Shown: positions 1 to 11,363, numbered from the stretch's first letter. The stretch: DNA of 64,000 nt from Dactylorhiza incarnata (GCA_033032865.1 JAWHQI010000099.1:6713501-6777500); one strand, 5' to 3'. The notes: a model not told the origin generated them from the letters alone. Program-made: numbers and translations.

Positions 1-76
1 TTTGTGCTAAAGAATATTTTCTGGAGAGCTAACGCCCAGCGTTAACACTTAACGCCAGGCATTAGTAACAGTTAAC
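1..76 (+). repeat. Element C 5' LTR, left fragment
   Basis: This matches 11101-11176 of the 3' LTR with only a few substitutions. It contains the family word (AACGCC...GCGTTAAC) in the U5 part of the LTR. It stops at GTTAAC, where element B begins. Confidence 0.85.
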
Positions 77-1397
77 ACAAGCAGTGAGAGTGCATAAAAG
101 GAGGGTTTAGTTCTTCTTTATCTTATTAAAAGATCTTGATTAAGTTTTGGTTTCAAAACAAATGATATGTATATTTATATGTGTTTGCTGAAAGAGTAAT
201 TAACACAAGCAGTGAGAGTGCATAAAAATAAAAGCAAAACAAACATCCAGATGACACAAAATATATAGTAGTTCCCCTCAACTGGGTACATCTACTCTTC
301 TACCCACTGGTAGGAATCCACTGGGAGGTTGTTGATAAGGTGCCCTCACACCAAGGTGTTTTTGGTAAGGTGTCCACACACCAGGTGAGCTGTTGATAAG
401 GTGATCTAACCAAACTGCAGGTTTTTGCTAAGGTGCCCTGTCACCGGGAGTTAATTGTTGAAAGGAGTTATAACCCTGTACAAGGTGGGGAAGGAAAAAG
501 TAAAAAAAAAGTATATAATGTTCTTCTCTGTATGAGAAGACTCTTGAAGATCCTGATATGGTGTTGAATGGATCTGATTGTTATGTTGAAGAGCTCCCCC
601 TGTCTGATATAGATTGATGACAGTTCTGGAGATCTCTCCTCTCGTTTGTACACATCTTCTTTCCTTTTATGCAGTGATGATCCTGAGTAAAAAAATGGTT
701 GTGATTGTTGTCTCAGGAGTATATGACCTGCAGGAAGGTGTTAGAAAGGAATAGATTTTCTCTGTATTTCTGTTGTGTGTACTGCTTGCATTTTCTTTCT
801 TCTGTATCTTCTCCTTTATAATCTAAGGACCCTTGCTCTCAATTTGAATTCTTCTCTCGGGAAGAAGAGAAGAGCTAAAGCCTCTATCATTGATTTGACT
901 CTTCGAGAAGATAACCTGCCGTTTCTTTTCATTAAAGTTGATCTGCAACGGCTATAATATTTATTGATCTGCAACGGCTAAGTTAAATATTATAAAGAAA
1001 GAAAGCAGAGACAAAATAATATTTGTCGAGCTCTGGCTAGAATTTGTCGAGCGCTGAACGTCATTTGTCGAGCGCCTTTCTGAGGGTTTGTCGACCTCTT
1101 CCACTATTTGTCGAGCGGTGTTCAGAGAATAATTTGTTGACCGCTAAGACTGGCTGTCTGGTGAGTGGTTAATGAAATGACAGATTCGTTTAACGTCGTT
1201 CGACAAATGTCGAGCTCCGTTCGACGAAAGCAGAGAATAAATATTTTTGTTTATTTAATTTTCTCCGATTCGATCGCATTATATTTAATTGATGTTTTCT
1301 TAGTTTTCTTACTTAAGGAAATTGATCTAAGTTATGAGATGAATTATTGACCAAAGGGGGTGGATCCTAACTCAAATCAAAAGCTAAGGTTCCAACA
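77..1397 (-). repeat. Element B 3' LTR with rearranged outer end
   Basis: Its inner end is TTCCAACA at 1390-1397, next to the polypurine tract. It shares with the other LTR the GATAAGGTG block and the TTGTCGAG array (1021-1130). The outer end does not show the expected TGAAAGTGG. Instead a 27-bp stretch starting TTAACACAAGCAG occurs at 73-99 and again at about 199-226, which suggests a repair or template-switch event at the junction with C. Confidence 0.75.
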
Positions 1398-1411
1398 ATC
1401 TCCCCCTATTT
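1398..1411 (-). other. Polypurine tract of element B
   Basis: The minus strand reads AAATAGGGGGAGAT directly before the LTR start TGTTGGAAC. This is the usual second-strand primer of copia elements. Confidence 0.8.
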
Positions 1412-2047
1412 GAGTTGGGATCCTAAATCAAATTAAAACTAGTGGCCTGGTGGTCTCCCCCTATTTGGTTTAGGATGCCGACAGTTTTAATTTTTATATT
1501 CTCCTTTTCTCTCTCACTTGGGCTTTAATAATTTTTCATCCTTTTAAAATTATTTGAGCAACTCTGCTTTCCTAGATTTTAATTTCTTAAGATCTGAATT
1601 AAAATTTTCAATTGCAGCAACCTTTGTAATTAGAGAGATTAAATCTTATTTGGGGTTTTGAGCTTCTCATTTTCTCTCTCACTTGGTTAATTTTATTATT
1701 CTAGAAGGATTTTAATATATGAGTTGCTACAGCTGTTAATGAATTTTAAGGAATGTTTTAGATTAAAAAAAACATTGCCAGACATCTTCTTTCTCATAGA
1801 ATCCCTTTATCAGAGGAGACTCACACTCAGTGATATGATCATTTCTGATCAATGCAGCTACAGTAGAATGCTCAAACTGACTTGGAGAAGTTTGTAAGAA
1901 TACAAAGTTGTTTTAACATTGTTTTATAATGGAAACAATCCATGTAAATTTTAGATTTGCTGTTTGAATTGGGATGGAGTTTAATGGTGAGAAACTTATT
2001 AATAATTAATTAAGAAGTTTCTTTAAATTTTACTAGAGTTGAAAGGT

Positions 2048-2788
2048 TTAGCATTTGAAGTATATTAGCCTTTTTATTTCATTGAAATATAAGTTTGAAA
2101 ATTTTTCTTGAATTTGTTGAACATAATTAATTTCTTTTTCTTTAGAAATATGTTCAAATTTATTTTTCAAGAAAATTTCTTTTGATATTTTTAAATTTTC
2201 TTTTAATTTATTAATTTCAGGAGTTAAATGATTTATATTTGTTGACTCCTTGATTTCTATATCATATTTTATTAAATCTGTAAGAGTTAATTTAAAATCA
2301 GATTTAACTTTAATAGAGGTAAAATTATAAGTTGAAGTTACCTCAGTTACCTCAAGCTTTTCCGATTCGATTTCTGCATCTGTTTTGTAGTTTGACCCAT
2401 ATATGGCTAACATGCAGAAATCCCTAGCTTTTTGTTCTTCCTCTTGTTCTTCTTCACTTAGATTTGTTGATGGTTCTGCATCAAAAATATAGTTAGTTGA
2501 AGAGATGGGAGAAGGTTCACGTTTTATTTCGGCAGTTTTCTTTGAAGAGGATATATCAGCGCCAACATAAACAGGCCCTTTCATTGCTCTCAAAGGAGAC
2601 TTGAGACCCGTGGGACTAGGTAATGCAGGTGTAACTGCCTTTGATGATATGAGGGGAGGTCCTGTCAAAATAGATTTGTAAGTTTCTTCATCTGTGGCAT
2701 TTGCATATATCTTAACTTTAATTTGCCATAAAGTAAATCTATCTAGATTACAAACAAGTGGATCTGGAAATAAAAGGTCTTGTGTCAA
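2048..2788 (-). CDS. Gag-like remnant of element B (246 codons)
   Basis: This is the only sizeable ORF of element B. Near the N-terminus, at about residues 15-50, the pattern LWQIKVKIYA...GPPLIS resembles the start of copia Gag, where a W-K-x-K-M-x-x-Y stretch is followed by a GPP motif. Next comes a Pro/Ser-rich linker, an acidic patch (EEEQEEEQ, about residues 115-125), and a Lys/Glu-rich C-terminal half likely to be helical or coiled-coil. There is no CCHC zinc knuckle and no protease DSG. The first Met follows the primer site by about 90 bases. It may be a deleted Gag still translated, or a chance survivor; homology is judged by eye only. Confidence 0.5.
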   Translation of the reverse strand: MTQDLLFPDPLVCNLDRFTLWQIKVKIYANATDEETYKSILTGPPLISSKAVTPALPSPTGLKSPLRAMKGPVYVGADISSSKKTAEIKREPSPISSTNYIFDAEPSTNLSEEEQEEEQKARDFCMLAIYGSNYKTDAEIESEKLEVTEVTSTYNFTSIKVKSDFKLTLTDLIKYDIEIKESTNINHLTPEINKLKENLKISKEIFLKNKFEHISKEKEINYVQQIQEKFSNLYFNEIKRLIYFKC

Positions 2789-2877
2789 TTTTTTTTGAAA
2801 AACTAAAAAAAAAACAGATTTAAGAACTAGGTGATCTTTGTGATTCCAGGTGTTAGCCTGTGTGACAAATCAACATC

Positions 2878-2889
2878 CCTCTGATACCA
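2878..2889 (-). other. Primer-binding site of element B (initiator tRNA-Met)
   Basis: The minus strand reads TGGTATCAGAGG three bases after the 5' LTR end, complementary to the 3' end of plant initiator tRNA-Met, the usual copia primer. Confidence 0.8.
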
Positions 2890-2892
2890 AAT

Positions 2893-4349
2893 TGAAAGTG
2901 GAGGTCAGATCTTAAGTTACTCTAGAGGGGGGGGGGGGGGGGGGGTGATTAGAGTATTAAAACTTTTTGTTTAGTTTTATAGCAGAATTTTAAAATACTG
3001 AGTAAATATATATGTAATCAGTAAGAGTGAAAGATAAAGACAGGAGTAATGAAAAGCACACAGCACAAGCACACAGAAAATAAACAAGCACAGAAGACAC
3101 AAGGAGCTATAATAGTTCCCCAATAAATCTGGGTACGTCTACTCTTCTACCACCCTTGGTAGGAATCCACTAGGAGGGTTGATAAGGTGCCCAGACACCA
3201 AGGGGTTTTTGATAAGGTGTCCACACACCAATAAGCTTTTGATAAGGTGCTTAAAAACCACACAGGGATTTTTTGATAAGGTGTCTTGCCACCACTGGGT
3301 AAACTTTTTAAGGGAGTATTAACCCTGTACAAGATGAGATAAAAAGTATAGAGTGTTATTCTCTGTCAATGATCTGAGAGAAGACAAAAGGTGTTGAAGC
3401 TGAAAGCTCCCCCTGTCTGTTGAGAGTTGATGACAACTTTTAGGACAGAGGTTTCACAAACAGAAGTCTTTGTAGCTGATTATCTGGAAGAAGTTAATCT
3501 TCAGATTATTGTTGCTCTTGAAAGACTTTGTTTTACAGCAGATCTGAGAGATTGAATCTTGTTCTCAGAATAAAGAGGATGCTTCTTTGCTGAGGAAGAA
3601 TGCTTCAAAAAAAATATTTTTTTTTTCTTCTTCTTCTTCTTCTTAAGCTGCTGCTATTCTCTTATTTTTCAGAAAGAATACTTGATCTCTATATATTTTT
3701 CGATAGCTTGTTATATTTCAAATTCAAAATCTTCTGTCTATTTTAAGGAATATATTTTTCTGACTTAAATCCTTCTTGGAACTAGGTAGCCACCCAAAAA
3801 CGACTTTGTCAGGTCCTTTCAATTCCTTTTGTCGAGAAAGATGCCTTGGCATTAAATGTCAACGGCTATTCTTCTTCTTGGAATAGAAGGAATATAAGAA
3901 TATAATAAATAAGAAAGATATCCTTACTTGGCTGCCTGAATACGTCCAAGGAGAAATAAATATATCCGTTATTCTGCTGAGTTGACTTCAGAGAACTGAC
4001 ATCCACTGAGAATATAAGTCTGAACATCAGAAAGCAATTTGTCGAGCGCTGGCTAGAATTCGTCGACCGCTGCTAGTCATTTGTCGAGCGCTGGCTTAGA
4101 ATTCGTCGACCGCTGCTAGTCATTTGTCGAGCGCTGGCTTAGAATTTGTCGACCGCTGCTAGTCATTTGTCGAGCGCTGGCTTAGAATTTATCGACCGCT
4201 GCTAGTCATTTGTCGAGCTTGAATTTTCCTAAGTTCTGCTAATCTAATCAGCCTAAAACTTGACCCTAAGGCTATACATTGGGGTCAATACAGATCCTAA
4301 TCAACATATAGTGATCCTAGCCCAAATCAGTAATAGGGTTGTTCCAACA
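2893..4349 (-). repeat. Element B 5' LTR
   Basis: It runs (minus strand) from TGTTGGAACAACC to CACTTTCA. It contains a poly-G run on the + strand at 2931-2946, the GATAAGGTG block at 3178-3290, and an array of TTTGTCGAGCGCTGG / TCGACCGCTGCTAG at 4030-4220. The array is upstream of the presumed promoter on the minus strand, as in the other LTRs of this window. Confidence 0.8.
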
Positions 4350-4536
4350 AAAAAGTTTTGTTTCTCTTGTTTAAAAAGGAATCTTCAATACAATCTTTTC
4401 TGATATATCAAAATATATTTTCTTATAAAATATTCCTAAACTTTGGTCACAAACTTTGATAAATTTAATTAAGATTTAAACTTCCATAAAACCCTTATTC
4501 ACACCCCTCCCTCTAAGGGCGTCATAAGATCCAACA
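4350..4536 (+). repeat. Element C 5' LTR, right fragment
   Basis: It matches 11177-11363 and ends GATCCAACA, two bases before the primer site. It shares the C-tract and the CTCTAAGGGCG end motif seen (inverted) in the A and D LTRs. Confidence 0.85.
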
Positions 4537-4538
4537 CG

Positions 4539-4550
4539 TGGTATCAGAGG
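4539..4550 (+). other. Primer-binding site of element C (initiator tRNA-Met)
   Basis: TGGTATCAGAGG, two bases after the LTR end, is complementary to the 3' end of initiator tRNA-Met. Confidence 0.85.
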
Positions 4551-4586
4551 GTAGATTATTCCAATACGGCTTCACAACCGGGAATA

Positions 4587-5944
4587 ATGGCGTTTCATGA
4601 TCTCGCATCTTCTAGAGGGGATAAGTTTTATGAAAATGAAAAATCATTTTCACCACCTTTATTTATGGGTGAAAATTATAATGAGTGGAAAAATCTTATG
4701 GAAAAGGATATTGAAGTTTGGAATATTACTATTTAAATGCCCCCAAGTATTTTAAGTAAAAATGAAATGTTTTTAAATGCCAAATCTATGAATAGTCTAT
4801 ATTGTGCTCAAGATCAAAATATTTTCAAACTTATTTATACGCTTCCTACTGCTTTTGAAGTTTGGAAATTTCTTGAGAATACTTATAATCTTCCTTCCAC
4901 AGATGATGAACAAGAGGAATTCCTTATGGATCCAAGAGAAGAAATCGATGAGGACTCATGCTTGGAGGAAAATCTATCTAAGAGAGAAACAATATTGAAC
5001 TCAATTGATGGAAAAATATCAAGCAAAAGAGAAGACAGAAACTGTAGCAAGGTAAGAAAATCTAAATCTTCTCTTTTTGTAACAAATTTTATTTCTACAT
5101 TTCGTGTGCTTAAATTTGCTAAACGTAAAATTTCAAAGTTGAAACATGCTAATTCCAAATTACGTTTAGAAAAAAAACTTTTAAAGCAAACACTAAAGTA
5201 GAATCTTATATTGATGTTTCAAATTCTCTTTCATGCTCTTTAATTAAAAATGCTAAACCTTGTTTTGATTATAATACTTTTAAAGAAGAACTCAAGGTTT
5301 TTGAAAAAGGTCTTTTAACTTCAAAAGAGCATAATGAAAAATTGATAAAAGAAAATGATAATTTAAAGGATAAACTAGAATCATTAAAAATGTTTATTCA
5401 AAATTTTTCATATAATAAAAAATCTTTTATTTCTAGTTTATCAAATTATCAAAAGTCTAAAAGCTTAACTTCATATTATAAGAGTATGTCTACAAGAAAG
5501 AGTGGAAATGAAAATCATCAAAATAAGAACTAATCATTTAAAATATATTGTAACCCACTCTTTCAACATTCAATTCTTAAGAAAGACCATCACTCTTATA
5601 AACTCTCAAAGAATTCATATAATAAAATTCATTATGATTATCAACATCAATGTATTTTGAAAAATAATTTGAATGAACATAAATCTCAAATGAATTATTT
5701 TTCAAACAACTATCATCACAAAAAAATGTCAAATAATCATAATATGAATTTAAAAGATAAACAACCAAAGTATGAATGGATGCCCAAAATTAAAAATGAA
5801 ACACTAACTCCACTTGTAAAGGCCCATCATCACTATCTCCCCAAAAGCCAACACGATGTATTTGGGTACCCAAAGGAACCATCACACTTGGTCCCCTTTG
5901 GATACCTAAATCTCTCATTCAATAGGAATCATTGTATTGCATGA
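4587..5944 (+). pseudogene. Broken gag of element C
   Basis: The ATG at 4587 begins MAFHDLASSRGDKFY, matching the gag start of element A (MASHDLASTSGVNFY). A stop follows after about 49 codons (TAA at 4735). Reading then continues in pieces at 4737-5201, 5342-5533 and 5657-5944. The pieces hold the N-terminal copia Gag stretch (FEVWKFLENTYNLP), a Lys/Leu-rich coiled-coil section and a tail near YEWMPKIKNETLTP. The zinc knuckle and the C-terminal half of the Gag core are absent, as in A and D, so the deletion predates these copies. Several stops and frame changes make it non-functional. Confidence 0.8.
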
Positions 5945-7024
5945 AGTAGAAATAAATTAATAATGAAATATCATTACTCTACTTCATGATATGCTTAATT
6001 GCTTTTTCTTTTGTTTATTTTTTTTATTTTTGAGCCAACACACTATGATCACTTTATATATCATGAGATATGTCTTTCATTTTAAGCCTAATGTTTAACA
6101 AATCAAATTGAATTAAAATGAACATAAAGTCATAATTTTTTTAAGTGATCTATCTTTTCTTTTTCTATGATTTATCCTTTTTAAATCCATTGCCTATAAA
6201 TGTCTTATATTATCATTATAAATTGAATGCTAAATTTGCTAAATGATATCATCAAGACGAATGAAATTACTTTCAAAATTGGATTTAAATGGACTTTTAG
6301 GGGTCTTATGCTAAAAAAATTTAAATGCACAACTTATTGCATATTTGTCTATTTTTCTTTGCTGTATATAATAGCCCCTATAATGGAAAATCATAATCTA
6401 GAAAAATCAGAATTGAAAAACTAAAAAAATGATGAATATGGTTTCACACACTCCACCATGACATATTGATATCCTATGCTAAAATTCACTATTATCATAT
6501 ATCATAATTCATGATCTATCAAGAATTATCTTAAATCAACTATTTCTATCAACCTTAGGAATTATGAAATATATGATGGCTATTGGTATTATAGTTTCAT
6601 ATATTGTTTTGTGTGTGTGATGTGCATCTTTATTATTTACATATATCTCATTATCTTTAGACCTCAGAATTAACTTGATATAAACAAAATGAAATCAAAT
6701 AGAATTGCCTCTTCATTCTAGGTCTATAAAATTTCAAAACTCTATAATTGATTATATGCAAACCAATTATATATATTTAGCATATTTTACATAACATCCA
6801 AATTCACTATCCTAGCTGCACCTCTTGGTATATGCTCAATTTAGTGTCTATGCTAGGATTGTCAATATTGTGACATGCTAAAGGTAGAGAAATTTGAACT
6901 TTAAAATTCATGAGTACAATGTGGTTTCAAAATCCACTATATGTTCTAAAACTAAAATAAACTCATGTTTTATGAATCAATCCTTAGACTAAAATGCTTA
7001 GTATATCCGTAATCATTAACCCAT

Positions 7025-7250
7025 GACTTGTGCCTCACAATAGCGAGGGCGTAGGATTGTGTGCATTAGAGACCCAACCTCTAAGTCATGTCTTGTCCTT
7101 AACCGAGGAGAGTTCCAGTAGGGCCTTGCGAGACACTGGGGTGAAAGAGTGCTAGGTTGAGTGTCATCTTTTGTATGCATATGGGATAAACACCGCAACC
7201 TACGGCTTGTGTGCAGCTCCTCATGCCCATCCGTCTCTTAGTACGGGGCT
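7025..7250 (+). ncRNA. Conserved GC-rich structured block (C copy)
   Basis: The reverse complement of this block aligns with 24697-24915 in A, and its left half with 34990-35115 in D. The core CCAGTAGGGCC...GACACTGG folds as a short hairpin (CCAGT/ACTGG), and the A copy pairs as CCAGTG/CACTGG. No ORF is kept between copies. The role is unknown; an RNA structure for packaging or translation is one possibility. The ncRNA label means a putative structured region, not a proven separate transcript. Confidence 0.4.
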
Positions 7251-7575
7251 ATAATGTTTAGAAAAATGGTTAGGGTATATTATTCTTGAGTATACTCATA
7301 TTATATTCATTGCATGAATATTATCTCACTCTTTATACTTAAATCATGCATATTTGTTTTTGTTCTAACATTGCATCTTGTGTTTGCATATTTTATTATT
7401 TTGAGCTTTAATGATTTTACAAAACACAAGTATTTGAAAAATCACCAAAAACATGCTAAAACAGCCTTCAAATTTAATCAATATACTCTGGAATTTCAAC
7501 TGAAGGAAGGTCTCTTTATAACACAAATGAATTGTGAAAAATGTTTTTCAAAACATCAAAATTTGTAATTCTGTC

Positions 7576-7610
7576 TCGGCGTTAAGAAGCTAACGCATGG
7601 CGTTAGCTCC
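7576..7610 (+). repeat. Internal copy of the C LTR palindromic word
   Basis: AGCTAACGC and GCGTTAGCT form a perfect 9-bp stem around ATG at 7589-7609. The same word (AACGCC/GCGTTA) is repeated in the LTR at 9958-10085 and 11128-11172. The flanking sequence is not LTR-derived. Confidence 0.65.
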
Positions 7611-8550
7611 TTTGCTCCAAATTTTTTTTTGAATAATTTCTGGTATTATTTTAATGTTTTGTGTGTGTTTTATTTCTCTGTTTCTAAAAAGTTTTCTATC
7701 TTTTTATTTCATTTAAAACAAAATTTTATTTCTTTTCAAAAACATATGTATTTTCTCATGCATTATTTTGGGTGTATCTCTCTGACATAGAATATCATTT
7801 ACTGAAAGGGCTATTAAAGACTTCTATGTTTTCTAGAGAATATATATAAAAAAAACAAATACAAAATTCTAAAACAATTTCAAAGAACAAAAATATGTTT
7901 TCTTATGTGTGTTTATTGTTTTGTGCATATATAAAAATTCAAAAATTTATAAAAAATGATTGTTATTCATTGCCATTGTCAAGGATGATTAATTATATCA
8001 ATTAAAGATTAAATACAATGTTTAATTTAACTTTCAAATTTCAAAAAAAATATTGTTTTGTATTTATCATGCCTTGAAAATTATCTTGTTATGTGCAATG
8101 AAATTGATTGTAGATAAACATGTGTAGAAATGCTTAGCATGCCTCTAAGTATGAGTAATGTATTATGTTTGATAATGATTCATTCACTCACTTATTTTTG
8201 ATAACTTACATGTATTTACAATCTTATTCTTGCATGATTGTATAGTGTAATAACATAAGTAATTAAAATGCTTAAATAGATTACCTACACAACTTTGAAT
8301 TGGTTATTACAATTCTTTGTCTTTCATGCACTTATTCTTTAGAGAAATGTGATTTCAAATTCAAATGATATGTTTGCAAAACAAGTGAATTCGGAGTCCT
8401 TGGTCATAAAAATCAAAATTAAATAAAAATAGATGACAAGGAAAACTCCACCTAAGAATTGTAAAGTGTCTTGTAGCAAATAATTTTTATACCACTTCTC
8501 TTGGTACACCAGATCAAAAAAATAATGCTAAAAAGTATAAAAGTGATCCC

Positions 8551-8611
8551 CCAAGTACTACTTTACACCCTGATAAGTCTTAATAAGCATTGTGTGTGCA
8601 GAGCACCTTGG
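8551..8611 (+). ncRNA. 61-nt hairpin, C copy
   Basis: The hairpin is bounded by CCAAG and CTTGG with inner arms TTTACAC and GTGCAGA (one mismatch, one G-T pair). It is homologous to the hairpins at 25912-25972 (A) and 35968-36028 (D). The second tandem hairpin seen in A and D is not recognisable here. Confidence 0.5.
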
Positions 8612-9348
8612 TAGTTGTACTATTTATTAATGTGCATTGAAATATTGTGGAAGTAATAGTATTTGTGTATTTTAATGTTGTGTTATTTCATTATATAAGT
8701 CATGTGTTTTTGATTGATTCACTTGCATACTTTATCAAAACACAATTTTGTACACATCATTATCTTTCATAAAACTTCTACTCATAAGAATTGGATCCTA
8801 ATGCTCATCTATACTATTCTCTACAAACTTAAGTAAATGCACTAGATAACAAAGCATGATCGCTACAATGTTTATGTTTACTTGAAATGCAAATTTTATT
8901 ACATTGTAGTTTTTGTGTCTTTTCTTGATATTATGAAATCATGCTTGCAATTTTATCTTAATGAAATAGCATCTCTTCAATCTTTAACTAAAACATCAAC
9001 TTTTCAAATTTAAAACTCATTATCCTTTATATGATTTTATCTTCTAAAATGATGTTTATGTTTAAAAGTGCTTATTATATTCTTCTGCTAAGTTTACCAC
9101 TTATGCTCATTCATGTCTATTTTTTTAACACCGTGGTATTCTTTTTTTCAACAAGTAGTATCTTAAAATAGAATGCTTACTTTATCATGTCACCTATGTT
9201 GCTTACTACTATATGTTTCATCATGCTTATATTTTACTTAACAAGTAGTATTTAACAAGCTTTTGATTGCATCCTATTTTTCTTCTGGACATAGAACATA
9301 TTACTCCTTATTACACACTCTCACCTAAACCTTCTTTTGATACTACCA

Positions 9349-9798
9349 AAAGGGGATAATAAATTACATAAATCTAATATTTAGGGGGAGTACATTATAA
9401 TGATTTCAAACTCAAAGAAAGTATTTATGTAGGGGGAGAAATCATATAGGAGGTGCATACACTATCATATGCTCGATCATGACAATCCTTCAATAAGTGG
9501 TTCTTAATCAATCTTAGTAGATATACACTCATCCCTACCCACTTTTGCTAATAACAAAGGGGGAGAAGAAATTGAGAAATCTAGTCAAATAGATATTTAG
9601 GGGGAGTAAATTATAAGAGAACACTTATGTAGGGGGAGGACTTCATATAGAAAGAGTATGCATTATCGATTTCAAATCTATCATGCTTTTAACATGTTAT
9701 TCATGCATATCTTATTACCGCACTTATCTATAAACACAAACTGTCTTAATCTCACTAATTTCTCATACAGGTATTTGTTATTATCAAAAGGGGGAGAT
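9349..9798 (+). other. Cluster of polypurine-tract-like motifs, ending in the PPT of element C
   Basis: AGGGGGAG-type motifs occur near 9383, 9432, 9559, 9599, 9633 and 9787, with an imperfect one near 9351. The last (AAAAGGGGGAGAT) abuts the 3' LTR. Multiplied tracts are a reported trait of Sireviruses. Only the last is expected to prime plus-strand DNA. Confidence 0.7.
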
Positions 9799-11363
9799 TG
9801 TTGGAGCCTATGTTCTGCATCTTTTGGTTTGAGAATAACAAATATCGTATTGTATTTGATCTTATATTTTGTGTGTTTAGTGTGCAGGTTGTACAGGAAC
9901 TATAGCTATACATCCCCATGAGTTGTATACTGATTGGAGACGATTCTCTGGAAAGAGAGCTAACGCCCTGCTTTAAGAGTTAACGCCCCGCTTTAACTCT
10001 TAACGCGTCGCTTTAAGAGTTAACGCCCCTGCTTTAACTCTTAACGCCCCGCTTTAACTCTTAACGCCCAACATTAGCATTAGCGCCTGAGTTAACTTTT
10101 TCATCGATAAGGGATGTCGTCGAAGAGGGAATGACATCGAGAAGAAGTACCGTCGAGTACCAAGAGACAACGCCAGCGTTGACTCTTAACGCCCGCGTTG
10201 AGTCAACAAACTGCCACGATCTTGGCGGTTGCGCGATTTCAGCCACGATAGTGCACGATCACTAACGTTGGCATTAACTCTTAATGTCAGGCATTAGCTC
10301 CCGTGGCTATTTAAAGAGCAGCCCCTCTCATTATTTGTTGTTGATTCCATTGCCTCTAAAGCCATCATTCTAATTCTTTTGAGAGAGGCTCGTTTACAAC
10401 AATTGAGAGATCTCCCTTGGGCTAACATGAAGATCTAAAGAAGATTTTGAAGGAGAAGGTCTACAATGCATATTCTGTACGAAGGACGAACGCTTCAAGA
10501 ACGCTAACATCTACATCACCTTCATCTTCACCTTCAAAATTTCTTGGGGAGTTTTTCTTACTTTATCTTATAATCTTTTACTTTTTCCTTTTGTAATTTG
10601 TGTGGAGAAATCGTTCGAGGAGAACGTCGGATTCCTGGAAGGATTCTGTGGGTAAATTCGTCGTGGTTGTTGGCGACTAGGTCCTTGTGCGGCTTAGGGG
10701 TAATTTGCCGCCTTGTGCGTAGCGACTAGGTCGAGGGTAGATCTAGGGGGTGGCTAGAGGCCTTATTTGGGGATAGATAGGCTATAGCCAACCGGTCCTT
10801 GGGAGAAGGACCGGTGAAACAAAAAAAATGATTTTTATATTCTCGCCTTGATTTCTAGCGTTATCGAAATCAATCATTTGTGTATTCAATTTATTATAAA
10901 ATAAAATCATGTCTTTTAATGTTCTATTCAATTGATTTTATTTCCTCTTCAAGAATGTTTTAATTTATATTTTCATTAAAGTATTAAAATTAACATTTGT
11001 GTAATTATCTTTGAAATACAATAATCGTTTTCATTATCTCTGATTTTCTGGAATTGTATTTCATTTAAGATTTCATAAGTAAAATCACTGTGACAATCTT
11101 TTTATGCTAAGGAATATTTTTTGGAGAGCTAACGCCCAGCGTTAACACTTAACGCCAGACATTAGCAACAGTTAACAAAAAGTTTTGTTTCTCTTGTTTA
11201 AAAAGGAATCTTCAATATAATCTTTTCTGAGATATCAAAATATATTTTCTTATAAAATATTCCTAAACTTTGGTCACAAACTTTGATAAATTTAATTAAG
11301 ATTTAAACTTCCATAAAACCCTTATTCACCCCCCCCCCTCTATGGGCGCCGTAAGATCCAACA
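9799..11363 (+). repeat. Element C 3' LTR (1565 bp)
   Basis: It runs from TGTTGGAGCC to GATCCAACA. U3 has an array of the word AACGCCC/GCTTTAACTC (9958-10085, roughly 22-bp steps) and further copies to 10290, directly upstream of a TATA-like TATTTAAA at 10308. A C-tract and GGGCGCC lie near the end. The left copy of the LTR begins before the window, so age cannot be judged in full. Confidence 0.85.
10308..10315 (+). promoter_or_regulatory. TATA-like box of the C LTR
   Basis: TATTTAAA lies just downstream of the palindromic word array, the position expected for the core promoter. Confidence 0.5.

Larger units (their letters stand above)
77..4349 (-). mobile_element. Element B: short, pol-less Ty1/copia derivative inserted in the LTR of C
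   Basis: On the minus strand it has a 5' LTR (2893-4349), a Met-tRNA primer site, one gag-like ORF, a polypurine tract and a 3' LTR (77-1397). The LTRs share the blocks at 270-460 and 3110-3330 (GATAAGGTG repeats), the word TTTGTCGAGCGCTGG, and the end TTCCAACA. At only 4.3 kb, with no enzyme genes, it is non-autonomous. The right junction is clean (CCAACA then AAAAAG of the C LTR). The left junction is rearranged and no target duplication is visible. Confidence 0.8.
5945..9348 (+). other. Gene-free internal region of element C
   Basis: This AT-rich region has no supported ORF. It holds three islands of higher GC that are also in A (and partly D), inverted in orientation: 7025-7250, the word hairpin at 7576-7610, and the 61-nt hairpin at 8551-8611. 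It occupies the place where pol would be expected. Confidence 0.7.
1..11363 (+). mobile_element. Element C: gag-only Ty1/copia (Sirevirus-type) retrotransposon, left end outside window
   Basis: The order on the + strand is LTR, primer site, broken gag, about 3.8 kb without genes, polypurine tracts, and 3' LTR. Bases 1-76 and 4350-4536 match the 3' LTR at 11101-11176 and 11177-11363, so both outer parts are the 5' LTR, split by element B. There is no trace of protease, integrase, reverse transcriptase or RNase H, so the element would need enzymes from a relative. Its gag and its internal GC-rich blocks are homologous to elements A and D. The 3' flank is CCTAC, but the matching 5' target duplication lies before the window. 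It is inserted in a third copia LTR (X). Confidence 0.85.
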
